DNA from: Holophagaceae bacterium
GTDB taxonomy: Bacteria > Acidobacteriota > Holophagae > Holophagales > Holophagaceae
DNA length: 64,000 nucleotides
Direction: 5' to 3'
Assembly (NCBI GenBank): GCA_016722505.1
Contig: JADKJH010000002.1
Location: 202,001-266,000, forward strand
Below the pieces are notes generated by a model that saw only the letters and a list, made by a program, of their open reading frames with translations, had not been told where the DNA came from and did not search any database. The position numbers were made by a program, and so were the translations under genes. Positions 35,584-44,347 of the stretch are shown piece by piece. Numbering within the stretch: position 1 is the first letter of the stretch; each line of letters begins with the position of its first letter.

Positions 35584-36135
35584 TCACCCCACCGTGATGC
35601 TGAGTTTTCCACCTAGGATTGCAATCACGGTGCCCCATTCCACACGGGCGGCCTCCGTGTATCGCCCAGCCTCCAGCCTGAGCAATTTCCCAACACGCTC
35701 GCCAGGATCGACCATCAGATATTCAGGCACTCCAGCTGCTTCATAAAGCCACCATTTGCGAGTCATGTCTTTAGATGCGGTGCTCGGACTCAGAATTTCC
35801 ACCACTAGGTCCGGGGCCCCTTCGATGCCCCGATCTGATTTTTTCATTGGGTCACAGACCACCACCAAATCAGGCTGAACCACGGAGTCCCCCAGGTAGA
35901 CATCCACTGGGGCTGCGAAAACCTCGCACTCTCCGCCACCGGTGCGCTTAGCCTCCTTTAAAGCAACCAAAATGTCTGACGCCATTTGGACGCTCACCCT
36001 CTGGTGTTCAAGGCTTGGGGCAGGGGTCATGCCATATGTGGGATAGGGGAACCCCTGGATCAACTCCCAGGATCCTTCCCAGGTCTTCCAATCTTCCAGC
36101 GTGTAGCCGGGATGTTTTAGTTGAGGCTGACCCAT
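35584..36135 (-). CDS. Uma2-family (DUF820) putative endonuclease-fold protein
   Basis: 183 residues. The family's PD-(D/E)xK-like core is visible: 'VYLGDSVVQPDLVVVCD', 'GAPDLVVEILSPSTASKDMTRKWWLYEAAGVPEYLMVDP'. The N-terminal 'YTLEDWKTWEGSWELIQGFPY' matches the usual 'E-l-i-d-G' entry region. A nuclease role is predicted from the fold and has not been shown for most members; these genes are often dispersed and mobile in Acidobacteria and cyanobacteria. It is transcribed in the same direction as mfd, 52 nt upstream of it. No toxin-antitoxin partner is seen. Confidence 0.88.
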   Translation of the reverse strand: MGQPQLKHPGYTLEDWKTWEGSWELIQGFPYPTYGMTPAPSLEHQRVSVQMASDILVALKEAKRTGGGECEVFAAPVDVYLGDSVVQPDLVVVCDPMKKSDRGIEGAPDLVVEILSPSTASKDMTRKWWLYEAAGVPEYLMVDPGERVGKLLRLEAGRYTEAARVEWGTVIAILGGKLSITVG

Positions 36136-36156
36136 GGCATCACCTTGAACCCAAAT

Positions 36157-39100
36157 TCATTCTGACTCAACCACCTCTTCGAGTTCCGCGGCTTCGCCGC
36201 TGGATTTCCGCCTGAACCAGGCGAGCGCTTTGCCGAGCTTCCAGTCGTCCAGGATTTCGTAGAAGACCGGCACGATGATGAGCGTAAGCATGGTGGAGGT
36301 GATGATGCCGCCCACCACTGCCCGGGCCATGGGCGCACGCATTTCCGCACCTGCGCCCAATGCCAGGAAGAGGGGCAGCATGCCGCCGATCATGGCGAAG
36401 GTTGTCATGAGGATGGGCCGGAGCCGCGTCATGCCTGCTTTAACGAGCGCATCGGTGCGGTCCATCCCTTCCTTCTGGAGCTGGATCGCGTAGTCCACCA
36501 GCAGGATGGCGTTCTTCGTCACCAGGCCCATGAGCAGGATCGTACCGATGCTCGTCATCATGCTCATAGTGTCGCCGGTGACCAGCAGCATCATGACCAT
36601 GCCCACCATGGAAAGCGGCAGGCTCAGCATGATGGTGATGGGCAGCTTGAAGCTCTCGAACTGCGAAGCCAGCACGAAATAGATGAAGAAGATCGCCAGC
36701 AGCAGCGAGGTTCCCATGTAACCGGCGGTTTCCTTGGAATCCCGCGCTTGGCCGAGTATCTCGACCTTCACACCCTCTGGCATCTGACCGGATTGCTTGA
36801 ATTCCGCGATCTTCTTGACAACGCCATCGCTCACTTCCTGCAGCGTATTGCCTTCGAAATTGCATGAGACTTCGATTTCTTCCTGGAGGTCGTGGCGCTG
36901 GATCTTGGCGGGCGCGATGGACTCCTCGAAACGCACGACTTGATCAAGCCGCACCAAAGGGTGCTTGCCCCCGCCGATATCCTTGGTGCTCTCCACGGAC
37001 ATGGCCGAGAGCTGCGTGGCCAGCCGCCTTCCCTGGTCGGACAGGCGCACTCGCACGTCGCGTTGCTCTCCGCGTTCATCTTCATACTTGGCCACGACCT
37101 GTCCATCCACCAGGGGCCGGACCAGCTGCGCCACCAGGGCCGGAGAAACACCCAGATCGCTGGCCACTTTGCGATCCACCACGAGCTTCAATTCGGGTTT
37201 GCCCGCATCCTGGCTGGTCCACACGTCCACGGCTCCGGGAACGCTGAGGAGCGCATTTTTGACGAGGGGCGCGGCCTGCATCACCGCGGCCCTATCCAGT
37301 CCTTCCACCGCCAGCATGATGGGCCGCTGATTGCCGAAATCGCTCACCGGGCTGACGGAGGTTTCGACACCGGCCACTCCACGGAAAGCTTCTCTCAAAT
37401 GACGCCGGATCCAGACATGGTTGGGCCGCTTGCCATCCTTCAATTTGACGTAGACGCCACCGGTGTTGATGGTGCCACCCAATCCTGTGCCGATGGTGCT
37501 GTAGGCCTGCTCCACGCCGGGTGTCGCGGTGATGATGGCCTCCAATTCGATGGCTTTCTTCTTCGTGGCTTCCATGCTGGAGCCGGGTTCCGTCTTGAAT
37601 GTGATCTGGAGATCGCCTCGATCGAAATCGGGCATGAAATTGTTGCCCAGGAGACCCGCCAGGCTCATCGCGAGAATGAAACTTCCGAAGCCTATTCCAA
37701 TTACGGTCTTGCGATGGGCCAGGCTCCAGGTGATGACTTTCTTGTAGAACTGTTCCCAGCCGTCCAGCACGCGCCCGAAAGCTTCCACCGCCCGCATGAT
37801 GAGGTTGCGGCCCTGGTAATGCACATGCCCATCGGCGCTCTTTTCGTGCTCCGGGTCCGGCCACACGGAACTGAGCATCGGATCCAGCGTGAAGCTGACG
37901 AATAGACTGACTGCCACCGCGAATGCGACGGTGATGCCAAAGGGAAAGAAGAACTTGCCCACGATGCCGCCCATGAAGGCCACGGGCACGAACACCGCGA
38001 GGATGGACATGGTGGTGGCGATCACGGCGGGTCCGATCTCGGCGGTGCCTTCCCGCGCCGCGGTGACGTGGTCCTTGCCCATCTCCGCATGCCGTGTGAT
38101 ATTCTCGCGCACCACGATGGCATCGTCGATGAGAATGCCGATGGCCAGGCTCAGTCCCATGAGCGTCATGGTGTTCAAGGTGAAGTCCAGCACCCTCATG
38201 ATGATGAAGGTGGAGATGACTGAAACCGGAAGCGTGAGGCTGGTGATGAGGGTCGAACGCCAGGATTTCAGGAAGAAGAACACGATGATCACCGTGAGCA
38301 CGCCGCCCAGGTAGATGCTGATGTTCACGTCTTCCACGGACTGGTGGATGAAGCGTGCGTTGTCGCGGGCCTTCACCACGCCGATGCCCTGCTTCACCAG
38401 CTCGGGGTTCATCAGGGAAAGGGCTTTGTCCACGTTCTCCACCATGGCCACGGTGTTGCCGCCGGTCTGGCGCTGAAGTTCCAGGGCCACGACATCCTGG
38501 CCATTGAACCTCGCCAGGCTGCGCTTCTCCTTGAAGCCATCCTCGATGGTGGCGACTTCCCACAATTCAACGGGCCGACCTTGTTTGTTGCCCACGATGA
38601 CATGGCGGAAGTCATCCACGGATTTCGCTTTGGCATCCACCTTCACAGCCACTTCCCGGGTGGCCTGCAGCAGGTTTCCCGAAGGCATGTCCTTGGTGTC
38701 GTTGCTCAGGGCGCCCATCACCTTGGGCAGCGAGAGTCCGATGGCTTCGAGCTTGGCCGGATCCACCTGCACCTGGATCTCGCGAGTGCTGCCGCCCACC
38801 ACATCCACCCGGCCCACGCCGCTCACGTTTTCCAGCCGGCGTTTGAGGAAATCTTCCGCGACGCGGGTGAGTTCCCGGTTGCCCATGCCCGTGTGCTGGC
38901 CGTCGGGGCCCACCACCAGCGAGACCACGGGCAATTGGGCTGGATCGAATTTGGAGATGACCGGTTCTTCCATGGTGCTGGGGAGGTCACGCCGGATCTG
39001 GGCGATGCGCGTGCGCACGTCATCCAGCGCCTTATCCACATCGCGGCCCAGCTGGAACTGGATCATCAAGGTGCCTACGGACTCCTGGCTGGTGCTGGAG

Positions 39101-39339
39101 ATTTCCTTGATCTTCTCGATAGGGTTGACCGCTTCCTCGATCTTTTTCACCACATCCTGCTTCACAGCCTCGGGAGAAGCGCCGGGGTACACGATGGAAA
39201 CGGTGATGACAGGAATGTCGGTGTTGGGGAACTGGTCGATGCCAAGGTTCTTCACGCTGAAAAGGCCCAGAACCACCAAGGCGAGCATGATGCAGACAGT
39301 GGTCACTGGCCTGCGGATGGAGAAATCAGAAAGGAACAT
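36157..39339 (-). CDS. RND-family multidrug efflux transporter (HAE1/AcrB type)
   Basis: 1060 residues, normal size. Twelve membrane segments with two large periplasmic loops are expected. Seen: N-terminal 'FSIRRPVTTVCIMLALVVLGLFS', 'GASPEAVKQDVVKKIEEAV', and the TM4 proton-relay 'LAIGILIDDAIVVREN' with two adjacent Asp. The second half repeats the design ('GLVTKNAILLVDYAIQLQKEG', 'RLRPILMTTFAMIGG', TM10 Lys in 'GLVTKNA'). It exports drugs or lipophilic substrates out of the periplasm using the proton gradient, with the adaptor and TolC encoded just upstream. It starts 3 nt after the adaptor stop. Lacks metal-type (CusA) methionine clusters as far as can be seen. Confidence 0.95.
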   Translation of the reverse strand: MFLSDFSIRRPVTTVCIMLALVVLGLFSVKNLGIDQFPNTDIPVITVSIVYPGASPEAVKQDVVKKIEEAVNPIEKIKEISSTSQESVGTLMIQFQLGRDVDKALDDVRTRIAQIRRDLPSTMEEPVISKFDPAQLPVVSLVVGPDGQHTGMGNRELTRVAEDFLKRRLENVSGVGRVDVVGGSTREIQVQVDPAKLEAIGLSLPKVMGALSNDTKDMPSGNLLQATREVAVKVDAKAKSVDDFRHVIVGNKQGRPVELWEVATIEDGFKEKRSLARFNGQDVVALELQRQTGGNTVAMVENVDKALSLMNPELVKQGIGVVKARDNARFIHQSVEDVNISIYLGGVLTVIIVFFFLKSWRSTLITSLTLPVSVISTFIIMRVLDFTLNTMTLMGLSLAIGILIDDAIVVRENITRHAEMGKDHVTAAREGTAEIGPAVIATTMSILAVFVPVAFMGGIVGKFFFPFGITVAFAVAVSLFVSFTLDPMLSSVWPDPEHEKSADGHVHYQGRNLIMRAVEAFGRVLDGWEQFYKKVITWSLAHRKTVIGIGFGSFILAMSLAGLLGNNFMPDFDRGDLQITFKTEPGSSMEATKKKAIELEAIITATPGVEQAYSTIGTGLGGTINTGGVYVKLKDGKRPNHVWIRRHLREAFRGVAGVETSVSPVSDFGNQRPIMLAVEGLDRAAVMQAAPLVKNALLSVPGAVDVWTSQDAGKPELKLVVDRKVASDLGVSPALVAQLVRPLVDGQVVAKYEDERGEQRDVRVRLSDQGRRLATQLSAMSVESTKDIGGGKHPLVRLDQVVRFEESIAPAKIQRHDLQEEIEVSCNFEGNTLQEVSDGVVKKIAEFKQSGQMPEGVKVEILGQARDSKETAGYMGTSLLLAIFFIYFVLASQFESFKLPITIMLSLPLSMVGMVMMLLVTGDTMSMMTSIGTILLMGLVTKNAILLVDYAIQLQKEGMDRTDALVKAGMTRLRPILMTTFAMIGGMLPLFLALGAGAEMRAPMARAVVGGIITSTMLTLIIVPVFYEILDDWKLGKALAWFRRKSSGEAAELEEVVESE

Positions 39340-39342
39340 GGT

Positions 39343-40485
39343 TCACTTCCCCTCAGGCTTCACGGCGGATTTCGGCGCGGCATTGGCTTCGCCCGCGACA
39401 ATCTGGAGCCGGCTGCCTTCCCTCACCAGGTCCTGGCCCGTGGCGACCACTTTGGTGCCCACAGAAATCCCATCCAGGGGGCGATAGCCATCCTGCTCAG
39501 CCCCGACAAGCACGCTTCGTTTCTTCGCGACACCGTTTTCCACCACGTACAGATCGCCATTCTGGCCTTCGACCTTGAGGAGCGAGGTCGGCAGCGAAGC
39601 CCGCTGGACTTGTCCATTGCCGAGGATCAGGCCTTCCACGAACACACCGCTTTTCAGTTGGCGGTCGGTATTGGGAACTTCCATCCGTACATGCAGGTTC
39701 CGACCATCCGGCGAAAGAATCGGGCTGACCTGGGTCAGGGTTCCCGTGAAGGGCTGCTGAAATCCAGGGACCCTGAAACTCACGCTCTGCCCAGGTTTCA
39801 CCAGCGCCATGGCGTTGGCCGGCAAATCCGCCTGGATCTCAAGTTTGCGGTTGTCCACCACTTCGAACACGCTCTGCCCAGCCATGAGCACATCCCCGGC
39901 CTGCACCATGCGCCGGGCCACCTGGCCGTCGAAGGGCGCCAGGATCCGGGCCTTTTTCATGCGCACCTTGGCCATGCCCGCCTGGCTTTCGGCTGCCTGC
40001 ACCGCAGCGGCCGCGGCGTTGTTCGCGGTCTCCGCCACCTGCGCCGCCTGCCGGGTGATGCTGCGCTTTTCCAGCAGCATTTCGGCCCTTGCCGCATCCC
40101 GTTTGGCTTGCAGAGCCTGGGCCTGGGCCTGGGCCAACTGCGCTTCGGCAGCCTGCGCGGCCAAGGCCAGATCGTCCTCATCCTGGGTGCTGAGCACGGC
40201 GCCAGCCTTGACGGTATCGCCCTCCTGAACATGGACATGCGTCACGCGGCCGGGCACTTCGGCCCTCAGGTCTGCGCGATTCATCGCCAACAGATTGCCG
40301 GTGAAGGGGATGCTGGGGCTGAAGGCGCGGCTTTCCACTGTGGCCACCGTGACAGTCACCAATCCCTCCTCCTTCACATGGCTCTGGCGACGCAGTTCCG
40401 CATTGCGCTGACTGCGGTGGTAGGTGGCCGCGCCCGCGATGACAACCACGACAGCGATGCCGATATACAAGGCTTTCTTTTGCAT
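39343..40485 (-). CDS. RND efflux periplasmic adaptor (membrane fusion protein)
   Basis: 380 residues from ATG 40485, set by GGAG 6 nt upstream rather than a TTG two codons earlier. It has one N-terminal membrane helix (ALYIGIAVVVVIAGAATY) and no cleavable signal. Domain order is typical: barrel-sandwich hybrid halves ('RAEVPGRVTHVHVQEGDTVKAG' and 'ARILAPFDGQVARRMVQAGDVL') flanking an Ala/Gln-rich alpha-hairpin (~105-175), a beta-barrel ('NAMALVKPGQSVSFRVPGF') and a membrane-proximal domain. It bridges the RND pump and TolC. Second structural gene of the operon. Confidence 0.94.
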   Translation of the reverse strand: MQKKALYIGIAVVVVIAGAATYHRSQRNAELRRQSHVKEEGLVTVTVATVESRAFSPSIPFTGNLLAMNRADLRAEVPGRVTHVHVQEGDTVKAGAVLSTQDEDDLALAAQAAEAQLAQAQAQALQAKRDAARAEMLLEKRSITRQAAQVAETANNAAAAAVQAAESQAGMAKVRMKKARILAPFDGQVARRMVQAGDVLMAGQSVFEVVDNRKLEIQADLPANAMALVKPGQSVSFRVPGFQQPFTGTLTQVSPILSPDGRNLHVRMEVPNTDRQLKSGVFVEGLILGNGQVQRASLPTSLLKVEGQNGDLYVVENGVAKKRSVLVGAEQDGYRPLDGISVGTKVVATGQDLVREGSRLQIVAGEANAAPKSAVKPEGK

Positions 40486-40529
40486 GTTCAACTCCGGAAA
40501 ACGTCTTCAATTCATCAAGTTTCAGATTC

Positions 40530-41819
40530 TCAAAGGGGCGGAAGGCCAAGGCTGCGCCGCTCATCGAACAGCGCCGACCAGACGCCCAGCTGCGCACGGA
40601 CCCGTGCGCTTTCCATCTGCCGCTCCGTGCGTTCGGCTTGCAGAAGATCCAAGGACGTGATGAGTCCCTGATCGAACGATTCGCGGCTCACCCGCAGTGC
40701 CTCATCTCCTGCGTCGTGGGCCTTGGTGGCGGCTTCGAGCAGCGCGATGGCCTTTTGGATCTCACGCCGCGCTGTCTGCTGCTGCACCTGGATCTGGCGT
40801 TCCAAATCCACTTTCTGCTGCCGCACCTGCTCCAGCACCGCGCGGTTCTGCGCTCGCTTGCCAGAACTGCGTAAGCCATCAAAGATGGGCACCTTCAGGG
40901 TCAGGCTGACGCGCCATGTTTCATAGGGCTCGTGGAATAGATTGTCCGTCTTGCCCGCCTGCCATCCATAATTCGCATTGAAATCCAACTTGGGTTTCAG
41001 GTCCGACGAAAGAATTCGGTCGTTGATGCCGATGGCTTTTTCTTGCTGTTCCAATTGCAGGACTTCGCTGCGTGACACTCCTTGCAGATCCTTCGGAATC
41101 TCTGGATTTGGTAATTTTTCCAGCCTCAATGGGGTGCGGGGGTCCAGGCCCAGCTGCCCATCCAGGACCTCCAATGCCCGGGCGGAATCAGCTTGGGCTT
41201 GCAGCACATCTGGGACCACGCCTTGCAACTCCGCCTGGGCCCGCAATAGATCCAGTTGAGTGGCGCTCTGCGCATCCAATTTCGATTTCACATCCTCCAG
41301 AAAACGTTCGGAGGTTTTCAAGCGGACAGCCACCACATCCAGTTGGGCCTCGGCCCCGAGCACGGCCAGGTAGGCCTTGGCGACGCCATGCAGAGTGTCC
41401 AGTTCGGCCGTGGTGTAAGCCGCCTGGGCTTCCCGCTCCCCGACCTTGGCTACTTCCACGGCGCTGTTCAGCTTTCCGAAATAAAAGATCGGCTGACTCA
41501 AGCTGAGCTGAGTTGTGTAGAAACTGCGCGCGCCCACCAGGGCGCTTTTGTCGAAGCCAGAAAACAAAGGTGAATCCACAAAGCTGCTATTGAGGATCGA
41601 GACATCACGGTTGCGGGTGAAGTCGGCACTGGCATTGAACTGGGGCAGCGCGTCGGCGCGGGTCGCCGTAATGAGGCCACGGCGCTCGTCCACGCGGGCC
41701 GAGGCGGCCTTCAAGAGCGCATTCTGGTCCTTGGCGCGGGCAAGCGCCTTCTTCAAATCAAAGACCAGGGGAGTTTGGGCGGAAATTTCGGCCACTTGGG
41801 CCGGGGGCATGGGCAGCAT
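40530..41819 (-). CDS. TolC-family outer membrane efflux protein lacking a visible signal peptide
   Basis: 429 residues. Two TolC repeats with long helices: 'FDLKKALARAKDQNALLKAASARVDE', 'LPQFNASADF', 'LSLSQPIFYFGKLNSAVEVAKVG', and later 'LTLKVPIFDGLRSSGKRAQNRAVLEQ', 'DQGLITSLDLLQAERT'. It should form the outer-membrane channel of the pump. The ATG at 41819 has GGAG 6 nt upstream, one base from the tetR stop. However the N-terminus MLPMPPAQVAEISAQTPLVF has no Sec signal, and the frame is closed by TAG shortly upstream. Either the export signal was lost or the 5' end is altered. Confidence 0.88.
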   Translation of the reverse strand: MLPMPPAQVAEISAQTPLVFDLKKALARAKDQNALLKAASARVDERRGLITATRADALPQFNASADFTRNRDVSILNSSFVDSPLFSGFDKSALVGARSFYTTQLSLSQPIFYFGKLNSAVEVAKVGEREAQAAYTTAELDTLHGVAKAYLAVLGAEAQLDVVAVRLKTSERFLEDVKSKLDAQSATQLDLLRAQAELQGVVPDVLQAQADSARALEVLDGQLGLDPRTPLRLEKLPNPEIPKDLQGVSRSEVLQLEQQEKAIGINDRILSSDLKPKLDFNANYGWQAGKTDNLFHEPYETWRVSLTLKVPIFDGLRSSGKRAQNRAVLEQVRQQKVDLERQIQVQQQTARREIQKAIALLEAATKAHDAGDEALRVSRESFDQGLITSLDLLQAERTERQMESARVRAQLGVWSALFDERRSLGLPPL

Positions 41820-41820
41820 G

Positions 41821-42483
41821 TCAAGCTCCGTGCGGCGCAACCCCTAGGGCGCGCAATGTGTGGTCGGTCAGGAAGCGGGTCAGGCTCGCCGAATCGGGTG
41901 GAAACGCTTCGCCCGCATTGAGTTTGATGATCGCTGGGATGAACTTGTAGATCATGGCGCTGCCATGGATCGCAGCCATGGCATAAAGGGTCTCAGTCTG
42001 TCCCCAGTCCGGGCGGAGAGCCCGCACGCAGTCCCGCAAGTGCGTGAAGTAGGGAAGCATGAACTCCTGATTCAACTCCTCTAAAAAAGGTCCACCCACC
42101 GCCAATTCACGCATCAGCAGCGCACTAGAAGCTTTCATGAGTGGATCGCACTCCGACAACAGAAGCTGGTCCACGAAAAGCCGGATGTGATCCTGGATGC
42201 CCTTCAAAGCTAACGCTTTCGCGTCAGGATGAGCTGGATCCGGAATTGAAGCCAATTGCGCTACCTGATTTGGGCAGCGCTCAAACCCCGCCCTTAATGC
42301 GGCCAGGTAAAGACCTTCTTTTCCACCAAAGTGGTAAGCCACCATGGCGCTATTGGCTTGGGCCATCGCTGCGATTTCCCGCAATCCCACGCCATCAAAG
42401 CCCTTGGCCGCGAAGAGCACTGTCGCCGCCTCGATCAGTCGCATTTTTACGTCGTGGGGCAAGTCGGTCGGGGCATCTACCAT
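41821..42483 (-). CDS. TetR/AcrR-family repressor, CecR-like, of the efflux operon
   Basis: 220 residues; the start MVDAPTDLPHDVK is chosen because AAGGTG lies 6 nt upstream, whereas a longer frame would run through the operator region. Residues ~11-60 form the TetR helix-turn-helix: 'RLIEAATVLFAAKGFDGVGLREIAAMAQANSAMVAYHFGGKEGLYLAAL'. The C-terminal ligand domain resembles the CecR/YbiH (DUF1956) subgroup. It is first in the efflux operon and its stop is next to the tolC start. Two similar palindromic sites at 42502-42551 lie directly upstream, so autoregulation of the operon is likely. Confidence 0.92.
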   Translation of the reverse strand: MVDAPTDLPHDVKMRLIEAATVLFAAKGFDGVGLREIAAMAQANSAMVAYHFGGKEGLYLAALRAGFERCPNQVAQLASIPDPAHPDAKALALKGIQDHIRLFVDQLLLSECDPLMKASSALLMRELAVGGPFLEELNQEFMLPYFTHLRDCVRALRPDWGQTETLYAMAAIHGSAMIYKFIPAIIKLNAGEAFPPDSASLTRFLTDHTLRALGVAPHGA

Positions 42484-42501
42484 GGGGTTCACCTTGCTAA
42501 T

Positions 42502-42551
42502 CAATCGAATGATTAATTCGATACACCCAGAATTAAACAATCGTTTGATTG
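42502..42551. promoter_or_regulatory. Candidate double operator for the TetR regulator
   Basis: Two copies of CAATCGnnTGATT occur at 42502-42514 (nn = AA) and 42538-42550 (nn = TT), 36 bp apart. The first is part of a perfect 19-bp palindrome ATCGAATGATTAATTCGAT (42504-42522); the second is CAATC-GTTT-GATTG (42538-42551). They start 19 bp upstream of the tetR ATG in the gap to the divergent membrane gene. AT-rich palindromes of this size are typical TetR-family sites. Confidence 0.65.
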
Positions 42552-42610
42552 AGTCAACAAAATAAATTCATGATATTCCTGGAAGGCTTGCGAAGCCCCT
42601 GGAGATGCCA

Positions 42611-42985
42611 ATGTTGCTCTTTTATATTTTCTATTACGTGCTTTCAACCGCACTGCTCTTCCAGGGGCTGCACATCGCATCTGAAGTGACCGATCCCTTG
42701 GGCACTGTGCCAGAAGAAGTAGGCCAAACGCCCAATTCGAGTCTGGGTTGGGGTAGTTTTCTGGTGGCCTACGGCACCCTTTGCATCGTTATCGCCCTGC
42801 TCAGCCATGCCTATGAATACTTTGTCTCCGCCCTACGTCCGCTCATGGGTATCGGATTGGCGGTACTGGCGGTCTTCGGCGCCTGGGTGGTATTCAAAGG
42901 GCGCACCGTGAAGTACCTCGGAGAGGCTGCTACGGACCCTGGTCATCACGGTCATCTCGGCCATTCCGATGATGCCCACGCATAA
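42611..42985 (+). CDS. Small three-helix membrane protein with His-rich tail
   Basis: 124 residues; GGAG lies 6 nt before this ATG, favouring it over one two codons upstream. Three hydrophobic segments: ~2-18 (LLFYIFYYVLSTALLF), ~46-64 (GSFLVAYGTLCIVIALLSHA) and ~73-92 (LMGIGLAVLAVFGAWVVF). The C-terminus is soluble and His-rich (DPGHHGHLGHSDDAHA), possibly metal-binding. I do not recognise a family. It is divergent from tetR across the putative operator, so it may be under the same control. Confidence 0.7.
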   Translation: MLLFYIFYYVLSTALLFQGLHIASEVTDPLGTVPEEVGQTPNSSLGWGSFLVAYGTLCIVIALLSHAYEYFVSALRPLMGIGLAVLAVFGAWVVFKGRTVKYLGEAATDPGHHGHLGHSDDAHA

Positions 42986-43006
42986 CTGCTCTTTTCGGGA
43001 TCAAAT

Positions 43007-44158
43007 CTACGCGTAAATCAAGGCGGTTCGGACTTCCAAGCGGGCCGCGCGCCATTCAACCCAGGCGGCTCTAAGTTCTAATCTGTGCTGGGCCATGGTG
43101 GCTTTCCACTCTGCCTTGGCTAAGCGCCATTGCTCGGCCTTGGCGTGGCCCATGGCCTTCCACTCGGCCTTTTTGGCTTCCCATGCATCGTGCTTTTCCT
43201 GGAAGGAGGCAAGGGCCGCATCCACCCGCAATCGGGCGGCGGCGAGACGTTCCTGCAACGGTGTTGCCACAGCAGGACTGGCCGTGATCAGACGTTCCCG
43301 CAATTGTTTTTCTTCCATTTGAAGGCAGGCTCGACGCATGGCAGCAGCGCTGACGCGGCGTAGCTTGGTCACGAGGCCCATCCAGGACAGCAGGCTCAAC
43401 ATCCACTTGGTGGTGTCCCACTGGTACCACCGCACGCCGTTGCGGTAGTCCCACTGCCACATGTGGTGGAAGTTATGGTAGCCCTCGCCGTAAGTCAAGG
43501 GCGCCAATAGCCAATTGTCCCTGGCCGTGTTGGCGTCTGTGTAGGGGCGGCTGCCGAACATATGGGCGGCGGAGTTGATGAGGAAGGTCGTGTGGTGGGT
43601 CAGCACAATGCGCAGGGAAAGGCCCATCACCAGATAGGCCCAGAAATGGCCAGTCAGGAGGCCGATATACAGAGGGATACAGGCCACCACGGCGCCAATA
43701 AGGAAATGGTTCCGGTGCTGCCACATGATGAGCGGGTCTTTCTGAAGATCCGCCACGCCAGGCAGTTTACTCTCTTTTTCTTCCATGACCCAGATCCAGT
43801 GGGCATACCAGAAGCCCTTCTGGATGGTGTAGGGGTCCTTCTCCGTGTCCACAAACTGGTGATGCAGACGGTGGTCCGAAGCCCACTTCAGGGCGGAGTT
43901 CTCAAAGCTGGCGGCACCGAAACAGAGCAGCAGGAAACGCACGGGCCAAGAGGCTTGAAAGGCCCGATGCGAGAACAACCTGTGGTAGCCCGCACTGATG
44001 GCCGTCCCAATGGCGAATACCATCGCAGCGCAAAGCAGGATTTCGCTCCAATGGATTCCCTGCACTGCAACTTTCACAGGCACAAGCACCGCGGCCACAG
44101 CGAGCGTACCCACCAGGAACGAAACATTAAGAACACTCCAGCGCGAACGCGTCGGCAT
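43007..44158 (-). CDS. Fatty-acid (acyl-CoA delta-9-type) desaturase with coiled-coil C-terminal extension
   Basis: 383 residues from ATG 44158, with AGGAG 6 nt upstream; the longer frame adds an extra hydrophobic leader with no start signal. The three histidine boxes of the membrane di-iron desaturases are present: HRLFSH, HRLHH and EGYHNFHHMWQWDYRNG. Four membrane segments are interleaved. The enzyme inserts a double bond into acyl chains with O2 and an electron donor, tuning membrane fluidity. Residues ~270-383 form an unusual Ala/Glu/Lys/Trp-rich helical tail with repeated 'AEWKA' blocks. O2 use implies at least transient aerobic growth. Confidence 0.92.
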   Translation of the reverse strand: MPTRSRWSVLNVSFLVGTLAVAAVLVPVKVAVQGIHWSEILLCAAMVFAIGTAISAGYHRLFSHRAFQASWPVRFLLLCFGAASFENSALKWASDHRLHHQFVDTEKDPYTIQKGFWYAHWIWVMEEKESKLPGVADLQKDPLIMWQHRNHFLIGAVVACIPLYIGLLTGHFWAYLVMGLSLRIVLTHHTTFLINSAAHMFGSRPYTDANTARDNWLLAPLTYGEGYHNFHHMWQWDYRNGVRWYQWDTTKWMLSLLSWMGLVTKLRRVSAAAMRRACLQMEEKQLRERLITASPAVATPLQERLAAARLRVDAALASFQEKHDAWEAKKAEWKAMGHAKAEQWRLAKAEWKATMAQHRLELRAAWVEWRAARLEVRTALIYA

Positions 44159-44347
44159 GAACAACTCCTGAATAGCCTCGCCATACAGGCTAGGGCTTCC
44201 ATAAGTATAGTCCCCCCAATGGCCTTGCCGGGGCGCTGGCATCTTCACAATTCTTAACCCCATCAATGCCATTGAAATTGCTATGCTCCAGGCCACCAAT
44301 CCCGCCATTCCCGCAATCCCCACCATTGATTCCCGGTCGAGGTCCCC

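Noticed and set aside
38344..40671. 775-codon open frame antisense to the RND pump and adaptor genes
   Set aside because: It lies wholly opposite two well-recognised genes; its His/Gly/Leu-rich composition is the mirror of GC-rich codons, and it has no domain or start signal.
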